From Bin87 sp965203855 (GTDB lineage Bacteria > Chloroflexota > Dehalococcoidia > Lucifugimonadales > UBA3495): DNA of 64,000 bases. Made by a program: the position numbers and the translations under genes. The notes beneath the pieces are model-generated. The model was not told the origin of the DNA and did not search any database. It saw only the letters and a list, made by a program, of their open reading frames with translations. The stretch is from positions 434,001 to 498,000 of the forward strand of contig CBDBDN010000008.1 in NCBI GenBank assembly GCA_965203855.1, given 5' to 3'. This document shows, in pieces, positions 44,342 through 53,081 of the stretch. Position 1 is the first letter of the stretch; each line of letters opens with the position of its first letter.

Positions 44342-44991
44342 CGTCTTTCAGTCCGGCTTTTGCTAGATTGACGGCAGCACAATAATGCCTTACTAATTCC
44401 ACACCCCAGCCATCGCAGTGCCGAAATGCCGGCGCTGCCGCTACCCACCCGGCGTTGCATTTCGCTATAATCAGTTATTACGCAGCCAGCTCCAACGCAA
44501 CCAACTACCGCCCGAATGCTGGACATCCACGTCCAAGCCCGCAGGAACTCCGACACTGAGCCCGCCCATCGCAATGCTCGACCAAGAGGAAAACCACTTC
44601 GCCAACCTTGACATCCCCCAAATACGATGGAACCACGCCGATTGCACCGCGGATCTGCCCGCAATCCGCAAGGTAGTCGCTAATCTCGCTAACATAACAG
44701 CCAAAGACATTCCAAGCGCAGCGGCGCCGTGATTGGGCGTTCCAACTGCCGCTCCAAATCATTTACCAGTCCCATCGGGGCATAACTCCGTAACGGCTGA
44801 GGCCGGTATCCTACCGCATCTTATCCCCCAACCGCTGAAAAGAAACGCCGCCGCCCGGCATTGTCCGAACCGCTATAATCAGCCTCGGTATCATTGCGAC
44901 CGACGCCAACCGTCAACCTGTCAACCGGCATCAATCAACCGGCATCAATCAGTCAATCAACCTACATCACGCAAGCAATCGAGGTGCCCCA
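44342..44991. other. non-coding or unassigned stretch
   Basis: No supported gene. A 104-codon frame at 44418-44732 ends with a plausible helix (LPAIRKVVANLANITAKD) but has no family or ribosome-binding-site support. Before 44992 there are short direct repeats of the type CAACCGGCATCAATC. Confidence 0.35.
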
Positions 44992-45618
44992 ATGCCTCTT
45001 ACCGCCGCCAAGTTCGCCCAGGGGATGACTGCGGACCAGTACATCGCATCCATCAAGGTCAACAAAGAGCCGTTCCTGCAAATCCATGCCGCTACCGCAG
45101 TGCCGGCGGATACGCTGGACTACTTCAACGGGCTGGCGCAGCCGCTCAACCTGGCCGTGTTCACCGCCGACTGGTGCGGCGATGCAATGTCCACCACGCC
45201 GGCCATCCTGCGCCTGGCCGATGCCGCCGACAACATCCGCCTCAGCGTGTTCAACCGGGATGACGAACTGGACTTGACCAACAGCTTCCTGCCGGAACAC
45301 CGGGCCGGCACTGTTCCCGTTTTCGTCGTGCTGGACGATGCGATGGGCGAGATTGCGCGCTTTATTGAGACGGCGCGTTCCTTGGTGCCGGCTATTGACG
45401 CGATGGACGAGATGGCGGCGCAGGCGACGGCAAATGCCGGCGATGACGAGGAACGCCGCCGGACGATGCGCGGACGCCGCACGGCCCACCGGGTCAGCCA
45501 GGCCGCAGAATGGAGCGCCGTCATCCTGGACGAATTCCGCCGGACGGTTGCCGAAGGATTGGCCTTGTCGCCGGAGCAGCGCCCGTCCGAGGGCGGCACC
45601 CAATGGCCGCCGCAATGA
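44992..45618 (+). CDS. thioredoxin-fold protein
   Basis: 208 residues. A thioredoxin-family core at about 30-125: LNLAVFTADWCGDAMSTTPAI has the W-C-G position but only one cysteine, so the site is C-G-D-A instead of C-x-x-C. The cis-proline loop is GTVPVFVVLDD. A helical, charged tail (about 130-208) is added. Similar thioredoxin-like proteins carry WCGD and are thought to act in peroxide or thiol metabolism; disulfide reduction is unlikely with one Cys. CGAGGTG precedes the ATG. Confidence 0.7.
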   Translation: MPLTAAKFAQGMTADQYIASIKVNKEPFLQIHAATAVPADTLDYFNGLAQPLNLAVFTADWCGDAMSTTPAILRLADAADNIRLSVFNRDDELDLTNSFLPEHRAGTVPVFVVLDDAMGEIARFIETARSLVPAIDAMDEMAAQATANAGDDEERRRTMRGRRTAHRVSQAAEWSAVILDEFRRTVAEGLALSPEQRPSEGGTQWPPQ

Positions 45619-45650
45619 CCGGGATAAGACAGGATAGGAGCAGCAGTCAA

Positions 45651-45956
45651 ATGTCTGATGACAGCGCAATCATCACGATGGACGATATGGCCGTCGTCTT
45701 TTCCGTAACCGACGACTATGGCGTCCATCGCGAATCGGTCAGCGTAGAGCTGGCGAAGGAGGACCCCGGCGCCGTTGCCGTCAACGACCGGGGCGTCGTA
45801 GAAATCACGCTGCCGGCCAGCCGCGCGCCGTCCGAATTCGCCCACGCCATCCGCGCTGAACTGGAAACGCAAGGCTATGCGTACAATCCCGGTCAAGTCA
45901 TCAGCAACGATGCCGATATAGACGATGATGACGACGGGGACGACTGGCTGGCCTGA
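45651..45956 (+). CDS. small acidic hypothetical protein
   Basis: 101 residues starting MSDDSAIITMDDMAVVF, ending in an Asp-rich tail (DIDDDDDGDDWLA). The fold is probably a small beta/alpha domain. It is preceded by the block GGATAAGACAGGATAGGA, which also precedes hflX. No function is recognised. It follows the thioredoxin-like gene by 32 nt and may share its transcript. Confidence 0.5.
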   Translation: MSDDSAIITMDDMAVVFSVTDDYGVHRESVSVELAKEDPGAVAVNDRGVVEITLPASRAPSEFAHAIRAELETQGYAYNPGQVISNDADIDDDDDGDDWLA

Positions 45957-45994
45957 CGGAACGAATGGAACGCCCGGCGGCGGCGGGCTGGCGT

Positions 45995-46519
45995 CTAGTA
46001 TCCCGGCTCGCGCCACTCAAAGGCGAGGGTGGCGTAGCGGACGAACACCGCGCCGCCCGGCGCCGCCAGCGGCCCGTTCATTGCTAGGATAGCGATGCTG
46101 ATTTCGTCGCCGGGTTGCGGCGCGGTGGAAACGACTACCCGCTGCGGCACATTGAAACCCTGCACAGTGGCGCGTTCCCGGTCGCATTCGCCGTTAATCC
46201 AGATTTCGCCGTAGTCGTCAATGCAGGATTCGAACAGGCAACGCGCGCCGTCCAGCGTCCGCCCGCCGACGGTTTCCGGCAGCGTAGCCTTGATGCGATA
46301 CCAAACGAATGACACGCCGCGCCGGCGCCAGGCGGCCAGGTCGGCGCAGGTTTCCCAGCCGGAATCGTCAAAGTCGGGTAGGCGGCAGGGCGAACCTTCC
46401 GCTTCGCTGACGAAGCCTTCGTTGGGTTCGCCGGGCACAAAGCCATAGGCGCAGCGCCATTGGCCGCCCACGGCGGCCAGGTCGGCAGCGTTCTGCAAGT
46501 CAAGCGTAGCTCGGGGCAT
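45995..46519 (-). CDS. galactose-binding-like beta-sandwich protein
   Basis: 174 residues resembling the sugar-binding jelly-roll of family 2 glycoside hydrolases: PDFDDSGWETCADLAAW, GVSFVWYRIKATLP, CLFESCIDDYGEIWINGE, and PGDEISIAILAMNG. No catalytic domain is attached, so a free-standing lectin-like module. Ligand unknown. Confidence 0.65.
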   Translation of the reverse strand: MPRATLDLQNAADLAAVGGQWRCAYGFVPGEPNEGFVSEAEGSPCRLPDFDDSGWETCADLAAWRRRGVSFVWYRIKATLPETVGGRTLDGARCLFESCIDDYGEIWINGECDRERATVQGFNVPQRVVVSTAPQPGDEISIAILAMNGPLAAPGGAVFVRYATLAFEWREPGY

Positions 46520-46591
46520 AATCGTTCCTCCAATAGGTTCAATCGGATGGGCAATCAGTTCAGGCGGATGGGCAATCAGCTAAATGGGCAG

Positions 46592-46906
46592 TCATTCGGA
46601 TGGGCGCAGATCGTCCGGCTCCGGGAAAGGTTCCAGCGTGCCCTTGAGTTCGGGATGCTCGGATTGCAGGCGGTCGTACCACGCCGCGCACCGGGCATAG
46701 ATGACCGCGTCTTTCCAGCCTTGGGAATACCCGTTAGCGAAGCCGCGCTCAAACCCTTTGGCCCAGTCGGTCTGCCGCTTTTCCTGCTGCTTTTCGCTGC
46801 GCTCCCGCTGTTCCGCCTGCTGCTTTTCGTAGCGCTGCTGCCGTTCCGCTTGCTCCCGGATGCGTTCCTGTTCCTCACGCCGTTTGATGATTGAATAGAG
46901 AACCAT
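46592..46906 (-). CDS. charged coiled-coil protein
   Basis: 104 residues: a short hydrophobic start (MVLYSII), then a Gln/Glu/Arg-rich coil (EEQERIREQAERQQRYEKQQ), a KGFERGFANGYSQGWKDAV segment, and a tail HPELKGTLEPFPEPDDL. The tail is shared with the neighbouring 46912 gene (HPELKDTIEPL), so the two are related or co-functional. No function is recognised. Confidence 0.5.
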   Translation of the reverse strand: MVLYSIIKRREEQERIREQAERQQRYEKQQAEQRERSEKQQEKRQTDWAKGFERGFANGYSQGWKDAVIYARCAAWYDRLQSEHPELKGTLEPFPEPDDLRPSE

Positions 46907-46911
46907 AGCAT

Positions 46912-47439
46912 TCAGTCCTGCCTGGCAGTGGCGGCGCCGGGACGCAGCGGTTCAATCGTATCCTTCAGCTCCGGATGGGCTGCCAGATACTGGTTGAACC
47001 GCTCGTTGAGCTCGGCTTCCGCTTGCGCGCGACCGATGGCAACGCCTTCGGTCAAACCCTCTTGCTTGCCTTCTTGCTTGCCTTCGGCCAAGCCGGCGGC
47101 GTGGCCTTCGGCCAGTCCCTCGGCTATGCCCTGTTTTTTCATCCATTGGCCGACGAAATGTGCCATAACCATAGCTGCGTCAATGACCTCCGCTATTGTG
47201 ACGATGACGGCGGTGGACACGGCGAAAGCCCACAGCACATCATAGCCGATTGCCTTGAAAAGATCGTAAGCGACGGCGTGATTGCCGTAGGCGATTTCAT
47301 GCCATATTGACCATCCCGCGCCGGCCAGGGTCAAGAGGGCATGGGCGGCCGGCCCCCAAACGGCCATCCGTCCCGATATGCTGTCCAGCGGTATCCTGAA
47401 CCTGAAAATGTTGGTTAGTTCCTGCTGCTGCGCCGCCAT
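46912..47439 (-). CDS. membrane protein with G-x-x-E-G coiled coil
   Basis: 175 residues starting MAAQQQELTNIFRFRIP after AAAGGGGGAACGG. Two hydrophobic segments (about 28-46 and 66-90), then GIAEGLAEGHAAGLAEGKQ and KQEGKQEGLTEGVAIGRAQ repeats, then a helix ending HPELKDTIEPLRPG. Same design as the protein at 1456. It is 5 nt upstream of the 46592-46906 gene, so likely an operon. The DNA contains direct TTGCCTTC-type repeats within the coil. Confidence 0.6.
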   Translation of the reverse strand: MAAQQQELTNIFRFRIPLDSISGRMAVWGPAAHALLTLAGAGWSIWHEIAYGNHAVAYDLFKAIGYDVLWAFAVSTAVIVTIAEVIDAAMVMAHFVGQWMKKQGIAEGLAEGHAAGLAEGKQEGKQEGLTEGVAIGRAQAEAELNERFNQYLAAHPELKDTIEPLRPGAATARQD

Positions 47440-47549
47440 CCGTTCCCCCTTTACCTTTGTAACACAGCGGACGCCCGCTGCCAACCCCGCCGCCGTTCCG
47501 GCTAGCGTTTCGCCAGGCCGTATGCCCGCTTACACTGCCGTCCACGCGC

Positions 47550-48209
47550 TTACACCCCGGTGATGCGGATGCCGGAGTGCGTCCGGTGGATGCGGTTGAT
47601 GTTCACCAGCAGCGGCGTAATCTGCTCCACATAGCGGGCGTTGTACAGCGCGCCGGCGTCAACCGGACGCAGGTTCGGTATCTTGCGGGTCAGGCCAATA
47701 ACTACCGCTTTGGCGGCGGCGTCATCGGCGCAGATAACTACATCCTCGTCCAGCGTAACGCCCGGCTTGAGCAGCTCATCGGCGGATACATTCTGAAAGG
47801 CGGCGACTATGCGGGCGTTGGGGGCGGCGGCCTGGGCTTCCTGCGCCGCGGAACCGGCCGGCACGTCCTCGGCGATTGCGCCCACGCCCCGCTCAAAGCG
47901 CATCGGCGCAATGACCGTTACGACCACTTTGCCGGCCAACGCCGCATCCCCGGCGGCGGCGATGGCGTCAATAGTGGGCGACATACCGCCGTAGGGCATC
48001 GTCAGAAAGATGACATCACTTTGCGCCGCCGCATCGTTATTCACCGCGCCGGAGATGGCGGCGTCGGGCGCCAGCGCCAGCAGCTCGGCGGCGGCTTCCT
48101 GCGCGCGCGCCGCGTCCCGCGAGCCGATAATCACCGCTTCCCCGGCCATTGCCAGCCGCAGCGCCAATCCTTTGCCTTCCGGCCCGGTGCCTCCCAGAAA
48201 TGCCAGCAT
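47550..48209 (-). CDS. npdG: F420-dependent NADP reductase (NpdG-like)
   Basis: 219 residues. Transfers hydride between F420H2 and NADP+. The N-terminal Rossmann motif LAFLGGTGPEGKGLALRLA replaces the usual GxGxxG with G-T-G-P-E-G, as in NpdG. IIGSRDAARAQ binds the NADP phosphate, and FLTMPYGGM and the C-terminal RPVDAGALYNARYVE match the family. It implies F420 use, which fits Chloroflexota. F420 biosynthesis genes are not in this window. Confidence 0.9.
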   Translation of the reverse strand: MLAFLGGTGPEGKGLALRLAMAGEAVIIGSRDAARAQEAAAELLALAPDAAISGAVNNDAAAQSDVIFLTMPYGGMSPTIDAIAAAGDAALAGKVVVTVIAPMRFERGVGAIAEDVPAGSAAQEAQAAAPNARIVAAFQNVSADELLKPGVTLDEDVVICADDAAAKAVVIGLTRKIPNLRPVDAGALYNARYVEQITPLLVNINRIHRTHSGIRITGV

Positions 48210-48423
48210 AACTATCTATGCCTCCCGTATCAAAATCAGGCGGCAGTATAGCATCCCGCGCTGCGCTGCTCCGTTTGGAAAATGGGATAGATGCGGCGGG
48301 CTGCGTTCTATTCCTACGCGTTCTATTTCTATGGGAGAAAGTCGGGATATGGTCGTTATGTTACAATGCGGGCAAATTATCCGGCGCAAAGCGCGCCGCA
48401 ACCCGCCCGGAGGTTTCATCGCT

Positions 48424-48786
48424 ATGGCATTCTCACTCAACCATGTCCATCTCAAGACGCCCGACCCGAAAGCTACCGCCGACTGGTATGTGCAGAACCT
48501 GGGGGCTACCGTTACCGCCGAAACGGCCAACGGCGGCTTTCGCCTGGACTTGCACGGCTTGCCGCTGAATGTTACCGACCACATCGCCACGCAGACTCAC
48601 CCGCAGAACTACGGCTTTGAGCATATCGCCATCGACACTACCGACATTGACGGCACGATGGCCGACCTGAAAAACGGCGGCGCCAAAGTGCTGGAGGAAA
48701 CCAGCGTAGGCGGCGGCCGACGCGTAATGTTCTTTGAGGGGCCGCAGGGCATCATCCTGGAAGTGCTGGAAGTCCTGGATAGCTAA
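48424..48786 (+). CDS. VOC-family protein
   Basis: 120 residues, one glyoxalase/VOC domain: LNHVHLKTPDPKATADWYV, FEHIAIDTTDIDGTM, VMFFEGPQGIILEVLE. Likely metal ligands are His (NHVH), His (FEHIA) and Glu (ILEVLE). CGGAGG upstream supports ATG 48424. It resembles the VOC gene at 52640. Substrate unknown. Confidence 0.82.
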   Translation: MAFSLNHVHLKTPDPKATADWYVQNLGATVTAETANGGFRLDLHGLPLNVTDHIATQTHPQNYGFEHIAIDTTDIDGTMADLKNGGAKVLEETSVGGGRRVMFFEGPQGIILEVLEVLDS

Positions 48787-48911
48787 CCGCCGGCGCAATC
48801 TGCCGACTGTCGGATTGGCCAATCCGGCGGCCAGGCTAATACCCGCAGGGGCGAATAGTTATCCGCCCTTGCGGACTGACGCACAGCAACAATGCCGTGA
48901 GGTATGACGCT

Positions 48912-49292
48912 ATGGGAACTTTCAGCGTGCCAATTGAGGTTATCGCCGCGGACGGCAGCCGTTCCGTGACGGTAGATGCTATGGTGGATACCGGCTCCAC
49001 CTACACCTGCCTGCCGGATGCCCTGTTGCGCGATTTGGGAATAACCCCGCGCGACAGCATTCGGACCGAGCTGGCCGACGGCAGCATCGTTGAGGACGGG
49101 GTCGGCGAGGTGCGGGTGAGCGTGGAAGGGATTGAGCGGTACACCATCGTGGTTTTTGCCGGCGCGGGCGCGCCGACGCTGCTGGGCGCCTACACGCTGG
49201 AGGGCGCGCTGCTGGCCGTTGACCCGGTAGAGCAAAAGCTGTATCCCACGCGTTCCTTGCGGATGGGCAGCAGTCGCTATATGTACCAGTAA
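48912..49292 (+). CDS. clan AA retropepsin-like aspartic protease
   Basis: 126 residues. The flap and catalytic motif are standard: AMVDTGSTYTCLP with the D-T-G triad, then the second hydrophobic-hydrophobic-Gly motif around TLLGAYTLEGA. One lobe only, so active as a dimer. The ATG at 48912 is preferred over the GTG at 48897 because GAGG at 48899-48902 is then correctly spaced. It probably processes a cytosolic or membrane substrate, unknown. Confidence 0.82.
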   Translation: MGTFSVPIEVIAADGSRSVTVDAMVDTGSTYTCLPDALLRDLGITPRDSIRTELADGSIVEDGVGEVRVSVEGIERYTIVVFAGAGAPTLLGAYTLEGALLAVDPVEQKLYPTRSLRMGSSRYMYQ

Positions 49293-49320
49293 ATCCAATC
49301 TTTCAGACAGCAGGTTCATT

Positions 49321-50178
49321 ATGCCCGACCATCGTTTGCTGATTCTGTTCGCCCATCCTGACGACGAGGCGTTTCCCGTTGGCGGGACTATTGCGATGCA
49401 CACGGCGCGCGGCGTAACGGCGCGGCTGATTACCGCTACCTCCGGCGAGCTGGGCGAAATCCGGCAGCCCGGCTCCGCTACCCGTGAGACCATCGGCGAA
49501 GTGCGCCGCGCTGAGCTGGCCGCCGCCGTCGCCGAACTGGGCATCGCATCGCATGAAGTGCTGAACTACCGCGATTCCGGCATGGCCGGCTGGGATGACA
49601 ACCACCATCCCCGTGCTTTTGTGCAGGCCGACGAGCACGAAGTGGTGGCCCGACTGGTGTTTGAGATACGCCGGTTTCGCCCGCAGGTTATCCTAACTTT
49701 CGGGATGGACGGGCTGTACGGCCATCCCGACCACATCGCCATCTGCCGGCACGCTACTACGGCTTTTCGGCGGGCCGCCGATGCAACGGCTTTCCCGCAT
49801 CACCAAGCTATCGGCATAACGCCGCATCGCGCCGACCGCCTCTTTTACAGCGTGCGGCCGCGCGGCTTTCGCGTCCATATGGCGGAGACGCTGCAAGCCG
49901 CCGGCGTGGACTTTCCGGTGCCGCCGCCCGACCGGGCCAACGACGGCGCCGACCCTGACACTATCAACTTGACGGTGAAAGTATCCGACGGGCTGGATCT
50001 GGACGCCAAAATGGCCTGCATCAAGCGGCATTTTACGCAGCTGCAACCCAACTGGCCCTATGACAGCGTACCGCGCGAGGTAGCCGCCGCCGTCATCGGA
50101 GTAGAGCATTTCATCCGGGCCGAACCGCCGGTTGCCGCCGGCGAAACAGTGCCGGCGGACTTTTTCGCCGGCTTGTAA
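49321..50178 (+). CDS. PIG-L/LmbE-family deacetylase
   Basis: 285-residue zinc-dependent N-acetylglucosaminyl deacetylase-like enzyme. The zinc motif AHPDDEAF is near the N terminus, followed by TSGELGEI, and HPDHIAICRH supplies the third ligand. The family includes MshB, Mca and BshB; MshB/Mca-like activity in mycothiol or detoxification pathways is possible. AGGTTC upstream is weak; the ATG at 49321 fits the family start. Confidence 0.88.
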   Translation: MPDHRLLILFAHPDDEAFPVGGTIAMHTARGVTARLITATSGELGEIRQPGSATRETIGEVRRAELAAAVAELGIASHEVLNYRDSGMAGWDDNHHPRAFVQADEHEVVARLVFEIRRFRPQVILTFGMDGLYGHPDHIAICRHATTAFRRAADATAFPHHQAIGITPHRADRLFYSVRPRGFRVHMAETLQAAGVDFPVPPPDRANDGADPDTINLTVKVSDGLDLDAKMACIKRHFTQLQPNWPYDSVPREVAAAVIGVEHFIRAEPPVAAGETVPADFFAGL

Positions 50179-50196
50179 GCAACAATCGGCAATAAG

Positions 50197-50910
50197 TCAG
50201 TCCGGCATAACTTCCGCAACCGGAATGACTATATCAGGGAATGCCGCCGGCGTCAGGCTGCCGTCGGCGCCGATAGTACGCATACGGGCGTAGCCGCCGG
50301 CTATCGGTTCGTCATAAACTTCCACCTGCCGGGCGTTGACATCAAACAGCCACATTTCGGGAATGCCCTGGGCGGCGTACAGCGGCGCTTTGTGATGGCG
50401 GTCAAACCCGGCGGTAGTGTCGGACACCTCAATGACCAGCAGCACATCATCGGGGCGGGGCAGCTCCAAGTATCGGTCATCCCGCCAGCGCAAAACCATA
50501 AAATCCGGCTACGGTTCGCTCCCAATGTCAAGCCGCACCGGATTTTGGCTATCCAGAATAGCCGTATCTCCCAATGCAAGCGTCAAAGCCTTGCCAAGCC
50601 ACCGCACGCAGAATGCGTGACGACTTCCAACTGCGGCCATCGTAATTATCTCCCCGTCCAGCAGCTCAACCCGTTCCTCCGGGGACAGGATGCCGGCCGC
50701 GGCCAACGCATAGTATTCGTCCACGGTGAACCGCCGGCGCGCGCCGCTGTGCTTGCAGAACAGCTCTCCGTTCCGCAGCTCAATCCCGTCCGCCAGGGCG
50801 ATGATGCCGGCTTGGAGCATCGCCCTGCGGTCGGCCCCGGTGAACTTGCGGCGTTCCCTGACGGCAGGACGCGTTGGCGTTAGCGATTCTGTCGCAATTG
50901 CCGTTGTCAT
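50197..50910 (-). pseudogene. Uma2-family gene with an amber stop in frame
   Basis: Two parts in the same frame, 50509-50910 and 50197-50499, separated by a TAG at 50509-50511. The junction reads DIGSEP-stop-PDFMVLRW, where Uma2 proteins usually have Gln, so a single CAG-to-TAG change explains it. The N-terminal part has an additional KFTGADRRAMLQAGII block before the usual RRFTVDEYYALAAAG; the C-terminal part has VLLVIEVSDTT and GIPEMWLFDV. It follows the second broken Uma2 by 28 nt in the same direction. Confidence 0.8.
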
Positions 50911-50938
50911 AATCATCCCCCTTGCGCCGGCGGAGCGG

Positions 50939-51627
50939 TCAGTCCGGCATAACTTCCGCAACCGGAATGACTATATCAGGGAATGCCGCCGGCGTCAGGC
51001 TGCCGTCAATGCCAATGGTCTGCATACGGGCGTAGCCTGATGCGGTTGGCTGGTCATAGGTTACGATGCAGTTTTCGACCAAGTTGAAGTGCCACACCTC
51101 GGCGATGCCGTACCGGGCATAGATCGGCAGCTTACGCCGGCGGTTGAAGTCATAGTCGGCGTCGCTCACTTCAATCAGCACTGCCACATCAGCAGGCCCT
51201 GGATGGGCATACCGATAATCGTCGGCGCGCGGATATAGCAGTGCTACATCCGGTATCAGTTCGTTATAGGTGTCCAGCCGGATTGGGTTGACGGGGGCGA
51301 GACCAGTTGTTTATTACGCAATTCGAAAAGCTGTTTGATGAATTTGCTACGGCAAGCGGCGTGGCGGGGGCTGATGCGGGCGGCCAGATAAATTGCGCCG
51401 TCCAGCAGCTCGGTGCTGGAATCCTCCGGCAGGATGCCGGCGACTGCGGTCAGCGCGTGGAATTCGTCGACATTGAACGGTCGGGGAGCGCCGTTCTTTT
51501 TGTAAAACGGATGCCCCTCCCGCAGCTCGACCGCCGCCGGATCGATGATGCCGCAGTCAGCCATAATGCGGAATTCGTCCGCCGTAAAGGGGCGTCGGAC
51601 GGCGTGTGTTGGGCGTGGCGCAAACAT
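50939..51627 (-). pseudogene. Uma2-family gene with a frameshift in a G5/C5 tract
   Basis: The N-terminal frame (51256-51627; RPFTADEFRIMADCGII, then RPFNVDEFHALTA) leaves the family pattern after LRNKQLVSP. Removing one of five G at 51293-51297 (C5 on the coding strand) restores VNPIRLDTYNELIPDVALLY and then AVLIEVSDADYDFNRRRK. It ends with the same PDIVIPVAEVMPD as its downstream neighbour, so the pair arose by duplication. Its start lies 5 nt after the stop of the 51632 gene. Confidence 0.8.
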
Positions 51628-51631
51628 CGGC

Positions 51632-52525
51632 TCACCCAAGCAAGCCAACGACGCGATCCAGTCCGCGCAAGTCAAACATTGCGATTATTGGAAACGAGCG
51701 GTAAGGCGTAATCCGGACCAGCAGGCGATCCGCTCTGACCAAATCCCGTATGAAAGCCTGGACATTGCCAGCGTAAAACGTGGCCTCGTGATCCGTTGAA
51801 AGGTTCCATTCCGTGATTTGGCTTGAGTTCTCGCCCATTCTGAACTGAACCAATACCGGATCTTCCGGTCCGACGTCGATATTCCAGTTGATGTAAGCCG
51901 AGTAATTCCCTTGTCCGCTTTTGTGACGCAGAACCAATGTCATCGGGTTTCCCTCGTTACCCGGCCCGTCGGAGTGCAAAGACAATACTGTAGTAGTGCT
52001 GTCGTCAAACAGATCCTGGCTGGCACTGAAACGCCAGAAACCACCGGCGTCGCGCAACAGCGCAATTGCCTGTTCTAATCCATCCAATTCGAACCGAGCA
52101 TTTAACATTGCGCCATTGCCAATGTCCGCTGCCACCCACAACACACTGGCGTTGACCAACCGGTTGAGGAATATACTCAACGGAAATTCATCATCGGGGT
52201 AGAATATCGCTTGCGCGCTGGACGAATTATTCCAGGCCATCGCGGACGGCTCGCTGCCGTCAATGCTATACCCCACATCCGTGCTTGCCCCGTAGAAAAA
52301 TTCACCGTCCCAGTGGATAAACAGTTCCGTAGCGTTATCACGGTAGCGCAAAAAGAGCGATGCCATCGTTGCTCGATCGTCAGAATCGCCCTCCGCATTG
52401 CTGAAACGCACTGCGGCGTGAGTAGATAGCACTACATCCCGGGGGTAGCCGTCCACGCGATTCTTTTCAACCGTAACATCCCATGCCCCCGATTCCCATT
52501 CCTCAACATAGGCCGGCGTACTCAT
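51632..52525 (-). CDS. hypothetical protein with two repeated domains
   Basis: 297 residues made of two related halves. The first ends FLNRLVNASVLWVAADIGNG ... FELDGLEQAIALL; the second ends FIRDLVRADRLLVRITPY ... FDLRGLDRVVGLL. The layout (LxLRxxxNxTELFIHW, then a substitution-type WNxSxD, then a closing FxLxGLxxAxxLL) resembles VasI-type T6SS-associated domains, but no secretion genes are near. No signal peptide is evident. A weak resemblance only. Confidence 0.5.
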   Translation of the reverse strand: MSTPAYVEEWESGAWDVTVEKNRVDGYPRDVVLSTHAAVRFSNAEGDSDDRATMASLFLRYRDNATELFIHWDGEFFYGASTDVGYSIDGSEPSAMAWNNSSSAQAIFYPDDEFPLSIFLNRLVNASVLWVAADIGNGAMLNARFELDGLEQAIALLRDAGGFWRFSASQDLFDDSTTTVLSLHSDGPGNEGNPMTLVLRHKSGQGNYSAYINWNIDVGPEDPVLVQFRMGENSSQITEWNLSTDHEATFYAGNVQAFIRDLVRADRLLVRITPYRSFPIIAMFDLRGLDRVVGLLG

Positions 52526-52639
52526 CGTAGTTGCTCCTTTTCAACAATTTGGCACCGTAACGGGCGCACTGCCCCTTGATACAGAGATAGCGCACCCGTT
52601 GTCAGGTTGCTGGCGACGGCAGAGCTCCGCCCGCCGCAG

Positions 52640-53029
52640 TTACGCCGGCCGCTGGATTATTTCCAGGCTTACCTTGTCCGGCGCTTCGACGAACATTACA
52701 TGGCTGCCCGACGGCATTTGCCACGGCTCGCAGATGATGTTCGCCCCGTTGGCCTTGAACTGCTCAAAAGCCGCCTGGATGTCGTCGGTCTGAAACCCGA
52801 AATGGTCCAGCCCGAAGCGCGGCTGCGTGGAGCCGGCCACCGCATTTTCGCCCTCGGCCTCGCCGGATACGGTGAGCAGCGGCTCGCCGTTCAGCTCCAG
52901 CTGGTGCGACACCGTGTTGGACAGCGGGCGCGTGGACACGATGACGGCGCCGAAGTTGTCCACATAGAACTTGGCGGCGTTGTCGGGATCCTCGCTCCGC
53001 AGATGCAGATGGTTGCAAACGAATGCCAT
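52640..53029 (-). CDS. VOC-family protein
   Basis: 129 residues starting MAFVCNHLHLRSEDPDN after a strong GGAGG. Single VOC domain: NHLHLRSEDPDNAAKFYV, GLDHFGFQTDDIQAAFE, VMFVEAPDKVSLEIIQ. Ligands are plausibly His, His and Glu as in the 48424 gene. It precedes nothing obvious on the minus strand; the PEP-mutase-type gene is upstream with a 52-nt gap, and both may share a transcript. Confidence 0.82.
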   Translation of the reverse strand: MAFVCNHLHLRSEDPDNAAKFYVDNFGAVIVSTRPLSNTVSHQLELNGEPLLTVSGEAEGENAVAGSTQPRFGLDHFGFQTDDIQAAFEQFKANGANIICEPWQMPSGSHVMFVEAPDKVSLEIIQRPA

Positions 53030-53081
53030 GATGGTTTCCTCCGTGAATTGCGGGTGTGTTTTGATGTGATTCGTGGACTGC

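Noticed and set aside
50939..51187. Separate small proteins for the C-terminal Uma2 fragments
   Set aside because: They lack starts with ribosome-binding sites and join the upstream fragments after one-base corrections; treated as parts of broken genes.
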